A stretch of 23,551 nucleotides of DNA from an uncultured Oscillospiraceae bacterium (lineage in GTDB: Bacteria; Bacillota; Clostridia; Oscillospirales; Oscillospiraceae): NCBI GenBank assembly GCA_934661135.1, contig CAKUJA010000031.1, positions 1 through 23,551 of the forward strand, given 5' to 3'. This document shows, piece after piece, positions 13,000 through 21,386 of the stretch. Below the pieces are notes generated by a model. That model was not told the DNA's origin. It saw nothing but the letters and a program-made list of their open reading frames with translations, and searched no databases. The stretch's first letter is position 1; every line of letters begins with the position of its first letter. Both the position numbers and the translations under genes were made by a program.

Positions 13000-14094
13000 A
13001 TGTCTGCATTCACCAAAGAAGTTTTGAAAGAGTTCATGCTGACCTCTGCGCCCAGCGGCTACGAAAAGGAAATGGCCTATAAGCTCAAGCCGCATCTGGA
13101 GCAGTTCTGCCAGACCGTCACCATCGACCGCGTCGGCAATGTCATCGCCAAAATCCCCGGCACCGATCCCAAGGCGCCCCGCGCCATGATCTTCGGCCAC
13201 ATGGATCAGCTCGGCTTCATCGTCCGCAAGGTCGAGTCCGACGGCTTTATTCAGGTCGACCGTCTCGGCGGCATCCCCGAAAAAGTTCTGCCCGGTCTCG
13301 AAGTCGTCATCCGCAGCGAAGACGGCCAATGGCATCTCGGCGTTTTCGGGCCGAAGGCGCATCATGCAACCCCGGCAGAGGAAAAATACAAGGTCGACCT
13401 CGTCACCTCTCTGTTCATCGACGTCGGCGCAACCAGCGCCGAGCAGGTGCATGAAATGGGCATCTATGTCGGCTGCCCGGTCGTCTACAAGCCCGCGTTC
13501 CAGGAGCTTCAGGGCACCCGCGTCACCGGCACCGCCGTCGACAACCGCGGCGCCTGCGCCTGCCTTGTCGAAATCGCCCGTCAGCTCAAGGAAACTCCCC
13601 CACTCTGCGACACCTACCTCGTCGGCACGGTCTGGGAGGAATTCAACCTGCGCGGCGCGATGATGGCCGCGCGCACCGTCAAGCCGGATCTTGCCATCTC
13701 GCTCGACGTCATGCTCGACGGCTCCACGAAGGATCTCGTCACCAAGTTCGAGGACTGCATGGGCAAGGGGCCGACCGTCGGCCTGTATAGCTTCCATGGC
13801 CGCGGCACACTGAACGGCACGCTCGCCCACGAGCCGATGTTCAAGCTCGCCAAGGCGACCGCCGCCGAGCTGGGTCTGCCGCTCCAGCGCTTCGCCTCCC
13901 TCGGCATCCTGACCGACTCGGCCTACATCCAGCTCGAGGGCGACGGCGTTGCCTGCCTCGAAATGGGTTTCCCGGCCAGATATACGCATACCCCCGTTGA
14001 AGTCTGCGACGTCAACGACATCGACGCGCTTGCCACCGTTTGCGCCGGCATGATGCGCCGGGTAGACGAGCACTTCCAGCTCAACCGATATTGA
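13000..14094 (+). CDS. M42-family metallopeptidase (SgcX/FrvX type)
   Basis: A 364-aa member of the M42 aminopeptidase/endoglucanase family. Metal and catalytic residues are all in place: His67 and Asp69 in FGHMDQLGF, Asp181 in TAVDNRGAC, the Glu213/Glu214 pair in VWEEFNLRGA, Asp236 in SLDVML and His330 in RYTHTPVEV. Residue 70, Glu in most relatives (HxDEIG), is Gln here. Members in sugar operons (SgcX, FrvX) have no proven role there. It could release an amino acid or peptide from a conjugated substrate, or be a general aminopeptidase. It is separated from the kinase by 62 nt of AT-rich sequence with a weak hairpin at 14101-14125. Confidence 0.9.
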   Translation: MSAFTKEVLKEFMLTSAPSGYEKEMAYKLKPHLEQFCQTVTIDRVGNVIAKIPGTDPKAPRAMIFGHMDQLGFIVRKVESDGFIQVDRLGGIPEKVLPGLEVVIRSEDGQWHLGVFGPKAHHATPAEEKYKVDLVTSLFIDVGATSAEQVHEMGIYVGCPVVYKPAFQELQGTRVTGTAVDNRGACACLVEIARQLKETPPLCDTYLVGTVWEEFNLRGAMMAARTVKPDLAISLDVMLDGSTKDLVTKFEDCMGKGPTVGLYSFHGRGTLNGTLAHEPMFKLAKATAAELGLPLQRFASLGILTDSAYIQLEGDGVACLEMGFPARYTHTPVEVCDVNDIDALATVCAGMMRRVDEHFQLNRY

Positions 14095-14156
14095 TTATTT
14101 CGCAAAAACACTTGCATTTTTTGCGCGAATCATAGATGATTAAAGGAGGACAGACC

Positions 14157-15668
14157 ATGGCCAAATATTACATGGGCATCGACGTCGGTACATTTGAAAG
14201 CAAGGGCACGCTGGTCGATGAAAACGCCAAAATTGTCGCCTATCATGCCTGCCCGCACGAAATGGAAATCCCGCACCCCGGCTACGCCGAGCACGACGCG
14301 GAAAAGGTCTGGTGGGGCGACCTCTGCACCATCAGCAAGGCTCTGATCGCCTCCTCCGGCATTGATCCGAAGGACATCGCCGGCGTCGGCTGCAGCGCCA
14401 TCGGCCCCTGCTGCCTGCCGGTCGACAAGGATCTCAAGCCGCTGCGCAAGGGCATCCTCTACGGCATCGACTGCCGCGCGGTCAACGAGATCGCCGACCT
14501 TGAGCAGCGCTACGGCGCCGACAATATTTTCGACCGCTGCGGCACGCCGCTGACTACGCAGTCCGCCGCCGCGAAGATTCTCTGGATCAAGAACCATGAG
14601 CCGGAAATCTACGCCAAAACCGACAAATTCCTCACCAGCACATCCTATATGGTTGCCAAGCTCACCGGCAATTTTGTCATCGACAACTACACCGCCGCGA
14701 CCTGGGTTCCCATTTACAGCATGGAAAAGCTGGACTGGGAGGAGGATCTGTCCCTGTTCTGCCGCCGCGACCAGCTCGCCGAGTGCCGCTGGACGAATGA
14801 AATCGCCGGCACCGTCACGCCCGCCGCCTCCGCAGCCACCGGCCTTCCGGTCGGCACGCCGGTCACCACCGGCACGGCGGACGCCAGCGCCGAGGCGCTC
14901 AGCGTCGGCGTGCTCGATCCGGGCGATATGATGTGTATGTACGGCTCGTCCATCTTCATCATCCACGTCGTCGAAAAGCTTACAACCGACAAGCGGCTCT
15001 GGGCAGGCCCCTACCTTTTCAAGGGCACCTATTCCGTCGCCGCCGGCATGAGCTGCGCCGGCACGCTCACGCGCTGGTTCCGCGAGAATATGGCGGCTGA
15101 CATCGCCGCCCGCTGCGAAGCCGACGGCAGCAACGTCTACGCCGAAATGATGAAGCTGGCGGAGGGCATCCCCGCCGGCAGCGACGGCCTTGTCATCCTG
15201 CCCTATTTCTCCGGCGAGCGCACGCCGATCAACGATCCGGAGGCCAAGGGCATGATCTTCGGCCTGAACCTCCAGCATACCCGCGGCCACATCTACAAGG
15301 CCATGCTCGAAGGTGTCGGCTACGGCATCAACCAGCATTTTGAGATTTTCGACGCCAAGCAGATGGGCACGAAGAAGGTCATGGCCGTCGGCGGCGGCAC
15401 AAAGAATCCGGTCTGGCTTCAGGCCGTGTCCGACATCAGCGGCAAGCGCCAATACGTGGCCGAGGTTGAAACCGGCGCCGCCTACGGCGACGCGCTGATC
15501 GCCGCGCTCACCACCGGCCGCTACAAAGACTGTGCCGAGCTTGCGCAGAACATCCGCATCGCCCGTGCCATTGAGCCGAGCGAGGAACACTACAAGGCAT
15601 ATGCCGGCGGCCGCGAACGCTACGCCGCGCTTTACCAAACAACAAAGGGGATCATGCACAGCTATTGA
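14157..15668 (+). CDS. FGGY-family carbohydrate kinase (xylulokinase-like)
   Basis: A 503-aa FGGY kinase. I use ATG 14157 behind AAAGGAGG; an upstream in-frame start would overlap that site. N-terminal MGIDVGTFESKGTLVDE is the phosphate-1 motif with Asp9. Asp242 in TTGTADASAEAL is the probable catalytic base. The C-terminal domain has VGYGINQHFEIF and VMAVGGGTKNPVWLQA for nucleotide binding. The family phosphorylates ketoses and polyols (xylulose, rhamnulose, fuculose, ribulose, glycerol). Followed by a DeoR regulator, a sugar epimerase/isomerase and a class II aldolase, it fits the kinase step of ketose breakdown. The sugar cannot be named, because the substrate pocket does not match a subgroup I know well. 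Confidence 0.92.
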   Translation: MAKYYMGIDVGTFESKGTLVDENAKIVAYHACPHEMEIPHPGYAEHDAEKVWWGDLCTISKALIASSGIDPKDIAGVGCSAIGPCCLPVDKDLKPLRKGILYGIDCRAVNEIADLEQRYGADNIFDRCGTPLTTQSAAAKILWIKNHEPEIYAKTDKFLTSTSYMVAKLTGNFVIDNYTAATWVPIYSMEKLDWEEDLSLFCRRDQLAECRWTNEIAGTVTPAASAATGLPVGTPVTTGTADASAEALSVGVLDPGDMMCMYGSSIFIIHVVEKLTTDKRLWAGPYLFKGTYSVAAGMSCAGTLTRWFRENMAADIAARCEADGSNVYAEMMKLAEGIPAGSDGLVILPYFSGERTPINDPEAKGMIFGLNLQHTRGHIYKAMLEGVGYGINQHFEIFDAKQMGTKKVMAVGGGTKNPVWLQAVSDISGKRQYVAEVETGAAYGDALIAALTTGRYKDCAELAQNIRIARAIEPSEEHYKAYAGGRERYAALYQTTKGIMHSY

Positions 15669-15703
15669 TGCCATTCAGGTCCCCATTTTTTCAGGGGGGA
15701 CTT

Positions 15704-16492
15704 ATGTTAAAACCGGAACGTTACGACAAAATTGTCCAATTGGTCAATCAGAACGGCATTGCGACCGTCGAGGAGTTGTCCGCAGAGCTGAACGTCTCAA
15801 AGGCGACCATCCGCCGCGACCTTGTGCAGCTCGGCGAGGACAAGGTGCTGCTCCGCACCCACGGCGGCGCCATGAAATACGACCGCGCGCTCACCAGTGA
15901 AGTGCCGCTCTACCTGCGTATGCATATGCAGAAGGAGGAAAAAGAGCAGGTCGCCGCCGAAGCCGCAAAGCTCATCACCGAGGGCTCCACCATCTATATC
16001 TGTGCCGGCACCACCGGCCGCGCCCTCGCCTCCACGCTCTCGCAGTTCCGCCACCTGACCGTTGTGACAAACGACATCGATGTCGCCAAGGAGGTTTCCT
16101 GCACCGATAACTCGCTGATCGTCGTCGGCGGCCAGCTCAAAAGCTCCAGCAGCACGCTCTACGGCTTCTTTGCCGAGGAGATGCTCAAAGAGCTGTTTGT
16201 CGACATCGCTTTCATGGCTGCCGACGCAGTCAACATGGAAAAAGGCTTCATGGACTTCGGCATCGACGAAATCAGCATCAAGCGCCTGATCCTCAGCATC
16301 GCCAGCCGCCGCGTGATGATGTGCGACGTCAGCAAGTTTGAGAAACCCGCATTTGTAAACGTCTGCCCCTTCTCCGCTGTGGATGCGATCGTGACCAACG
16401 AAAATACCTCACCCGAAAAAATCACCGTGCTGCGCGAGAGCGGTCTGGAGGTGCTGCTTGCGCCGCAGCCGAAGCAGCAATCCACACCATAA
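15704..16492 (+). CDS. DeoR-family transcriptional regulator
   Basis: A 262-aa repressor-type protein. ATG 15704 is chosen behind AGGGGGG; an upstream ATG would add residues with no family match. An N-terminal winged helix-turn-helix (about residues 4-58: RYDKIVQLVNQNG, SKATIRRDLVQL, RTHGGAM) is followed by the DeoR sugar-phosphate sensor domain, with ICAGTTGRALASTL, VVTNDIDVAKE and IVVGGQL. DeoR regulators typically respond to a phosphorylated pathway intermediate, here probably the kinase product. It sits inside the operon, implying autoregulation, and likely acts at the divergent control region 9314-9780. Confidence 0.93.
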   Translation: MLKPERYDKIVQLVNQNGIATVEELSAELNVSKATIRRDLVQLGEDKVLLRTHGGAMKYDRALTSEVPLYLRMHMQKEEKEQVAAEAAKLITEGSTIYICAGTTGRALASTLSQFRHLTVVTNDIDVAKEVSCTDNSLIVVGGQLKSSSSTLYGFFAEEMLKELFVDIAFMAADAVNMEKGFMDFGIDEISIKRLILSIASRRVMMCDVSKFEKPAFVNVCPFSAVDAIVTNENTSPEKITVLRESGLEVLLAPQPKQQSTP

Positions 16493-16522
16493 ACCCCATT
16501 CCGACAAGGAGGTCTATTCACC

Positions 16523-17425
16523 ATGAGCAAGATCAAAAAGAGTATCAACATCTGGTCGTTCGACCCCAACAGCTCCATCGAAGATTGTATGCGTATCGCC
16601 AAGGACGCCGGCTTCGAGGGCATTGAGCTGGCCTTCTCCAAGACCGGCCCGTGCAGCCTGGAGAGCACTGAGGAAGAACTCCATGCCATCCGTAAGCTGG
16701 CCGATGACATCGGCATCACGCTCTGCTCTCTGGCGACTGGCCTCTATTGGGAATGGTCGTTTACGGCCAATGACGAGGGCATCCGCGAGAAGGCCAAGGA
16801 GGTCTGCCGCCGGCAGATCGACGCAGCCGCCGCGCTCGGCATCGACTGTATCCTCGTCCCGCCCGGAACCGTCGGCGTCGACTTCCGCCCGGAGGATGTC
16901 GTGCCTGACGCCGATAACGTCTCCTTCTTCGCCGGCAGCGAGATCATCGACTACGACGTCGCCTACGAGCGCTCGCAGGCCGCCTTCAAAGAGCTGGCGC
17001 CCTACGCCGAGGAAAAGAAGGTCATCATCGGCATTGAGAACATCTGGAACAAGTTCCTGCTCAGTCCGCTCGAGTTCCGTAACTTCCTCGACGAAATCGG
17101 CTCCGACTATGTCGCCGCCTTCCTCGATGTGGGCAATATGCTCCTGTTCGGCTATCCGCAGCACTGGATCAAGATTCTGAACAAGCGCATCAAAAAGGTA
17201 CACTTCAAAGACTTCCGCCGCGACGTGCAGCGTCTTTCCGGCTTTGTCGACCTGCTGGCCGGCGATGTCGACTGGCCGGCCGTTATCGCCGCCTTCGATG
17301 CCATCGGCTACGACGGCTGGGCGAGCGCCGAATGCTGCCCCAACTATAAATACTACACCAATCAGATCGTCTATAATTCTTCCGCTGCCATGGACTGCAT
17401 TCTCGGCCGCAAGGCTCTGAAGTAA
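16523..17425 (+). CDS. Xylose-isomerase-like sugar (phosphate) isomerase/epimerase
   Basis: A 300-aa TIM barrel of the AP endonuclease 2/xylose-isomerase-like superfamily, related to UlaE/SgbU 3-epimerases, D-tagatose/psicose epimerases and hydroxypyruvate isomerases. The four metal ligands are visible: Glu172 in IGIENIWNK, Asp202 in FLDVGN, His227 in KVHFKDF and Glu270 in ASAECCP. The segment EGIREKAKEVCRRQIDAAAALGID matches the UlaE branch. AAGGAGG precedes the ATG. It would interconvert ketose epimers or aldose/ketose forms before or after phosphorylation. Which sugar carbon it works on is not decidable here. Confidence 0.9.
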   Translation: MSKIKKSINIWSFDPNSSIEDCMRIAKDAGFEGIELAFSKTGPCSLESTEEELHAIRKLADDIGITLCSLATGLYWEWSFTANDEGIREKAKEVCRRQIDAAAALGIDCILVPPGTVGVDFRPEDVVPDADNVSFFAGSEIIDYDVAYERSQAAFKELAPYAEEKKVIIGIENIWNKFLLSPLEFRNFLDEIGSDYVAAFLDVGNMLLFGYPQHWIKILNKRIKKVHFKDFRRDVQRLSGFVDLLAGDVDWPAVIAAFDAIGYDGWASAECCPNYKYYTNQIVYNSSAAMDCILGRKALK

Positions 17426-17504
17426 GTCCGCCCGCTTCGGAACACGGCAGCATTGGTGCCAAGTTATAACCGCCTAACAAAACCGAAAGGAAGGATGAGA
17501 CACT

Positions 17505-18170
17505 ATGAGCAAACCTGTCCGTTGGGAGTTTAAGCTCCTCACTGCCTCCTATGCAAAACGCTTCGTGGAAAAGCATCTCACACCCGGTATGGACTCCGGC
17601 GACTGGAGTATGCGCGACACGGAAACCGGCCTGATCTACGTCTGCCCGCGGCCGAACAAGAGCTTCGACATCCGTCCGGACTGGACGGTCATCAAAGCCG
17701 AGCACATCTGTGTGTGCGACATCGACGGCAATCTCGTCGAAGATAACGGCTTCCTGCCCACGGTCGAGCTGCCCATGCACCTCGCCATCTACCGCGCCCG
17801 GCCGGAGATCAACGCCATCGTCCACAGCCATCCGCTCTATTCGTCCGCCTTCGCCGCCACCGGCGAGGACATTCCCTTCCTGCTGGCGGAATCCGGCATC
17901 TTCCTCGGCGGCAGCGTCCCCTGCGCCGAATATGGTCTGATCGGCTCCACCACGCTCGGCGATCATATTGTCGCCGCGCTGGGGCAGGATAAGCGCGCCG
18001 CGCTGCTGCGCAGCCATGGCGCCGTTGTCCTCGGCACCGATCTCGAGGACGCCTTTATCCTGTCCGACTTTGTCGAGCACGCCGCCTACGTCGCCTATAT
18101 GGCCAAGATTGTCGGCAAACCCATCGAACTGTCGATGGACAATCTGTTTGAACCCGGTCTCGAGCTGTGA
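17505..18170 (+). CDS. Class II aldolase/adducin-family protein with altered phosphate site
   Basis: A 221-aa zinc aldolase of the FucA/AraD fold. Zinc ligands His107, His109 (VHSHPLYS) and His171 (RSHGAVVLG) are kept. Glu88 in VELPMHLAIY aligns with FucA Glu73, the aldolase base; AraD epimerases have Asp there, so an aldolase is favoured. By alignment from memory with E. coli FucA, the phosphate-binding motifs differ: GN becomes Gly32-Asp33, the T-P-T-G loop becomes PRPN (48-51) and the Ser-Ser pair becomes Thr86-Val87. It may therefore accept a donor other than the usual ketose-1-phosphate, or another enzyme chemistry may apply. It follows the epimerase by 79 nt and precedes ATPase-1 by 22 nt. 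Confidence 0.88.
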   Translation: MSKPVRWEFKLLTASYAKRFVEKHLTPGMDSGDWSMRDTETGLIYVCPRPNKSFDIRPDWTVIKAEHICVCDIDGNLVEDNGFLPTVELPMHLAIYRARPEINAIVHSHPLYSSAFAATGEDIPFLLAESGIFLGGSVPCAEYGLIGSTTLGDHIVAALGQDKRAALLRSHGAVVLGTDLEDAFILSDFVEHAAYVAYMAKIVGKPIELSMDNLFEPGLEL

Positions 18171-18192
18171 CCGCCCTATTTTGGAGGAGAAC

Positions 18193-18981
18193 ATGGGAAA
18201 CAACGTATTTAGTGTGAAGCATATTGCCAAGTCCTTCGGTGCCGAAGGCGAGCGCAATTACATCGAAGTCATCAAAGACATCAGCATGGACATCGAGGAG
18301 AAGGAGTTCATCGTCATCCTCGGCAACTCCGGCTGCGGCAAGTCCACCTTTTTGAAGATTCTCGCCGGCATTGAGGAAGCGACCTCCGGCTCCATGGAGC
18401 TCAACGGCGTCGACATCGGCAAATGTGTGCCGAGAAGCGAGCTGAAGAAGTTCGGCTTCGTGTTCCAGAGCCACAACCTGCTCCCGTGGCGTACCGCCGC
18501 GGGCAACCTGAAGTTCATGCTTCAGGTCATGAAGCTCAAGGGTGAAAAGTGGGAAAAGCGCGTCGATGAGATGCTCGACACCGTCGGCCTGCTCGATTAT
18601 AAGCGCGTCTACCCGCACGAGCTGTCCGGCGGCATGAAACAGCGTGTCGGCATCGCCCGCGCCCTCGTGCACGACCCCGAAATTCTCGTGCTCGACCAGC
18701 CGCTCGGCGCGCTCGACGCCATCACCCGCAAAATGCTCTCGTATGAGATCCTGAATATCTGGAAAAAGACGCAAAAGACCGTCATCATGGTCACCAACAA
18801 CGTCGACGAGGCGCTTCTTCTGGCCAACCGGATCTTCATTCTCTCGAATAAACCCGCCGTCATCACGCACGAGATTCAGGTTGACATTCCGCTCGAGGAG
18901 CGCAACCACAACATCGGCCAGAATGCTCGCTACAACGAGCTGCGTGCGCAGATCAACGACATCATCCGCGCTACGATGTAA
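18193..18981 (+). CDS. ABC transporter ATPase 1, degenerate catalytic site (SsuB-like)
   Basis: A 262-aa ABC ATPase of the nitrate/sulfonate/taurine type. GGAGGAG precedes ATG 18193; a longer open frame upstream lies within the aldolase gene. Walker A GNSGCGKST (44-52), Q-loop Gln92 (VFQSHNLLPWR), signature ELSGGMKQR (143-151) and the D-loop GALD are intact. Walker B is VLDQP, so the catalytic Glu is Gln169, and the switch-loop His is Asn202 (VTNNVDEA). Both codons are clear in the DNA. It should bind ATP but hydrolyse it poorly or not at all. It is followed by permease-1 after 14 nt. Its partner ATPase-2 is intact, so they probably form an asymmetric pair. Confidence 0.92.
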   Translation: MGNNVFSVKHIAKSFGAEGERNYIEVIKDISMDIEEKEFIVILGNSGCGKSTFLKILAGIEEATSGSMELNGVDIGKCVPRSELKKFGFVFQSHNLLPWRTAAGNLKFMLQVMKLKGEKWEKRVDEMLDTVGLLDYKRVYPHELSGGMKQRVGIARALVHDPEILVLDQPLGALDAITRKMLSYEILNIWKKTQKTVIMVTNNVDEALLLANRIFILSNKPAVITHEIQVDIPLEERNHNIGQNARYNELRAQINDIIRATM

Positions 18982-18995
18982 AGGAGGCAGGACAA

Positions 18996-19784
18996 ATGGC
19001 TGAAAACAAAGCAATCATCACCCGCAAACCCAAGACCAAGCGGGACCCCAAGACCATCCTTGCCCCTCTGGTCGTTCTGGTCTTTATCGTCGCCGCGCTG
19101 GAAATCTGCCTGCGCGTGTTCCACGTCCCATCCTACGTGCTTCCTCTGCCGTCCAATATGGTCAAGGGCACGATCCGCTCGTTCCATGTCATCCTGCCCG
19201 ATATGCTCTTTACGATCAAGATGATCCTCATCGGCTATATCGTGGCTGTCCCGGTCGGCATTCTGCTCGCTGCCGTTTTCTCGCAGTTCGAGCTGATCGT
19301 CAAGGCCGTCCGCCCGCTCATCATCTGCCTGACCATCACCCCGATGATCACCCTCATCCCGCTGATGACCCTCTGGATGGGCACCGCGCCGAACCTGCGC
19401 GTCATCATCGTCATCATTCAGGCCGTTCCGATCATCTGCCTGAATACGCTCAACGGCTTCACCACCGTGGAAAAGGAAAAGCTGGAGCTGGCACGCTGCG
19501 TCGGCGCCACCAAGCTCCAGACCTTCATCTATGTCACGTTTATGAACGCCATGCCCCAGGTTTTCACCGGCCTGAAGCTCGGCTGTATCTTCTCAACCAT
19601 CGGCGCCGTGTCCGCCGACTTCGTCAGCCGCAACATCGGTCTCGGCGACCGAATCATCAAGTTCCTCAAATACTCCAACTTTGAGCAGAGCTACGGCTGC
19701 ATTATCATCATCGCTCTGATCGGCATCATCTTTTACAGCCTCGTGGAGATGATCGAAAAGCGCGTCGTCCTGTGGAAGAAGTAA
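18996..19784 (+). CDS. ABC transporter permease 1 (SsuC-like)
   Basis: A 262-aa inner-membrane permease of the BPD_transp_1 family, SsuC/TauC/ThiX type. A basic cytoplasmic tail of about 20 residues is followed by about six helices (near 21-43, 72-95, 104-129, 133-154, 188-209 and 234-256). The EAA-type coupling loop is seen as ELARCVGATKLQTFIYVTF with the conserved Gly, and would contact an ATPase. GGAGG precedes the start. It sits between the two ATPase genes and probably pairs with permease-2 to form a heterodimeric channel. Confidence 0.92.
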   Translation: MAENKAIITRKPKTKRDPKTILAPLVVLVFIVAALEICLRVFHVPSYVLPLPSNMVKGTIRSFHVILPDMLFTIKMILIGYIVAVPVGILLAAVFSQFELIVKAVRPLIICLTITPMITLIPLMTLWMGTAPNLRVIIVIIQAVPIICLNTLNGFTTVEKEKLELARCVGATKLQTFIYVTFMNAMPQVFTGLKLGCIFSTIGAVSADFVSRNIGLGDRIIKFLKYSNFEQSYGCIIIIALIGIIFYSLVEMIEKRVVLWKK

Positions 19785-19797
19785 GGAGGTGTCGACC

Positions 19798-20601
19798 GTG
19801 CAGGAACCGAAAATCAGATTTGAACACGTAACAAAAATTTTCCATACGCGCAGTCAGGACATCATCGCGGTCAAGGATTACTCCATGGACATCCAGCCCG
19901 GTGAGTTCGTCGCCATCCTCGGCCCGTCCGGCTGCGGCAAGTCGACCCTGATCCGGATGCTCGACGGCATCATCGATACCACCGAAGGCAATATCTACAT
20001 CGACGGCCAGAAGGTCAACCACGCCGGCAAGAAAATGCCTGCCGACGTGCTGCGCAAGATGGGTTTCATCTTCCAGCAGCCGAATATGCTCCCGTGGTAC
20101 ACCGTCCGCCAGAATGTCGCCCTCCCGCTCGACGTTTTCGGTCTGAAGGGGAAGCAGTGGGAGCAGCGCGTCGACGATCTGCTGGCCATGGTCGGCCTGA
20201 CCGACTACGCCAACGCCCATCCGCATGAAATCTCCGGCGGTATGCTCCAGCGCGCGGGCGTCATCCGCGCCATGGTGCACGATCCCGAGATTCTGCTCAT
20301 GGACGAGCCGTATGGCGCGCTTGACGAGCTGACCCGTGAGCAGATGAACATGGAGCTGCTCGACATCTGGACAAAAACGAAAAAAACCATCATCTTCATC
20401 ACCCACAACATTGAAGAAGCCGTGCTCCTTTCCGACAAAGTGTTCGTCATGGGCACGCATCCGGGCCGTCTCGTCGAAGTCGTCGACCTCGATCTGCCGC
20501 GTCCGCGCAAGCTCTCCATGATTACCGAACCGAAGTTCATCGGCTACCGCCAGTACCTCGAAAACGCCATCGGCGAGATCGACCTGAGCAAGATCAAGTA
20601 A
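19798..20601 (+). CDS. ABC transporter ATPase 2, canonical (SsuB-like)
   Basis: A 267-aa ABC ATPase of the same subfamily as ATPase-1, with all catalytic motifs: Walker A GPSGCGKST (42-50), Gln94, EISGGMLQR (145-153), LLMDEP with Asp169 and Glu170, and switch His203 (ITHNIEEA). The start is GTG 19798; an in-frame GTG at 19789 overlaps the AAGGAGG site (19783-19789) and cannot be used with it, while 19798 has an 8-nt spacer. The nucleotide site built from its Walker motifs should be the hydrolytically active one in a pair with ATPase-1. Confidence 0.93.
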   Translation: MQEPKIRFEHVTKIFHTRSQDIIAVKDYSMDIQPGEFVAILGPSGCGKSTLIRMLDGIIDTTEGNIYIDGQKVNHAGKKMPADVLRKMGFIFQQPNMLPWYTVRQNVALPLDVFGLKGKQWEQRVDDLLAMVGLTDYANAHPHEISGGMLQRAGVIRAMVHDPEILLMDEPYGALDELTREQMNMELLDIWTKTKKTIIFITHNIEEAVLLSDKVFVMGTHPGRLVEVVDLDLPRPRKLSMITEPKFIGYRQYLENAIGEIDLSKIK

Positions 20602-20615
20602 GGAGGAGATCCGGT

Positions 20616-21368
20616 ATGGTAAAGAAAAGAATTACGAGCGTTGTCGCTCCCCTTGTCACCTTCCTTCTGGCCTTCGGCTTCTGGGAGATCATGTGCCGCG
20701 TCAAGGAAATCCCCAAGTGGTTCCTTCCCGCGCCGACCGATATTTTCAAGGCCATGGTGCTCAACTTCGGCGAATACTGGCCGCACATCCTCATCACGCT
20801 TGAGGTCGTGCTCGTCGGCTTCCTGATTACAATCCCCGTCGGCCTGCTGCTCGCCACGCTCATCACAAGCTCTCCGATCGTCAGCGCCGCCCTCAGTCCC
20901 TATGTCACCTTCCTGGTCACGACCCCGATGATCTGCCTCATTCCGTTGCTGATGCTCATGCTCGGCTACGGCCTGACGCTCCGCATCACCGTCGTCGTCA
21001 TCCAGTCCTTCGCTATCATCAATATGAACGCCTGCACCGGCTTCCTGAACGTCCCCACCATCCGTAAGGAGCTGATGCAGTCCATGGGCGCGTCCCGCGT
21101 CAAGACGTACTTCAAGATGTCCCTGCCCTCCGCCGCAACGGATATTTTCACCGGCATCCAGCTTGCCGCTATCATGGCGACCACCGGCTGCATCAGCGTG
21201 GAATATAACGCCGGCAACACCGGTCTCGGCTCCCAGATCATCAAGTATTCGCAGTACATGAAGGTCACCGACTCCTTCGCCTGCATCTTCTACGTGATGA
21301 TCATCGGCATTCTGCTGTACGCGCTTGTCACGTTCGCCCAGAAAAAGATCATCTCCTGGAAAGAGTGA
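20616..21368 (+). CDS. ABC transporter permease 2 (SsuC-like)
   Basis: A 250-aa BPD_transp_1 permease paralogous to permease-1. Six helices lie near residues 8-27, 58-83, 95-117, 122-143, 172-193 and 220-240. The coupling loop is KELMQSMGASRVKTYFKM, closer to the canonical EAA---G form than that of permease-1. It starts 14 nt after ATPase-2 behind GGAGGAG. A terminator follows its stop, marking the end of the transporter block and setting the M20 gene apart. Inference: it forms one heteromeric importer with permease-1 and both ATPases, served by the single binding protein at 9781-10992. Confidence 0.92.
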   Translation: MVKKRITSVVAPLVTFLLAFGFWEIMCRVKEIPKWFLPAPTDIFKAMVLNFGEYWPHILITLEVVLVGFLITIPVGLLLATLITSSPIVSAALSPYVTFLVTTPMICLIPLLMLMLGYGLTLRITVVVIQSFAIINMNACTGFLNVPTIRKELMQSMGASRVKTYFKMSLPSAATDIFTGIQLAAIMATTGCISVEYNAGNTGLGSQIIKYSQYMKVTDSFACIFYVMIIGILLYALVTFAQKKIISWKE

Positions 21369-21386
21369 TCCCATCCGTCTGAACCG

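Noticed and set aside
14130..15674. 514-codon minus-strand open frame opposite the FGGY kinase
   Set aside because: Long antisense frames are expected in this GC-rich DNA. The plus-strand product has clear FGGY motifs, and the antisense product resembles no family.
17426..17504. Internal promoter before the aldolase gene
   Set aside because: A TTATAAC word is present, but I could not find a -35 at acceptable spacing.
17505..18170. L-ribulose-5-phosphate 4-epimerase (AraD/UlaF type) giving a complete L-xylulose pathway with the kinase and UlaE-like protein
   Set aside because: The base position carries Glu88 as in aldolases, not the Asp found in AraD epimerases, so aldolase is the better call, though the pathway analogy remains suggestive.
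19789..19797. Upstream GTG start for ATPase-2
   Set aside because: That GTG overlaps the AAGGAGG sequence itself, so it cannot use it. GTG 19798 has correct spacing.
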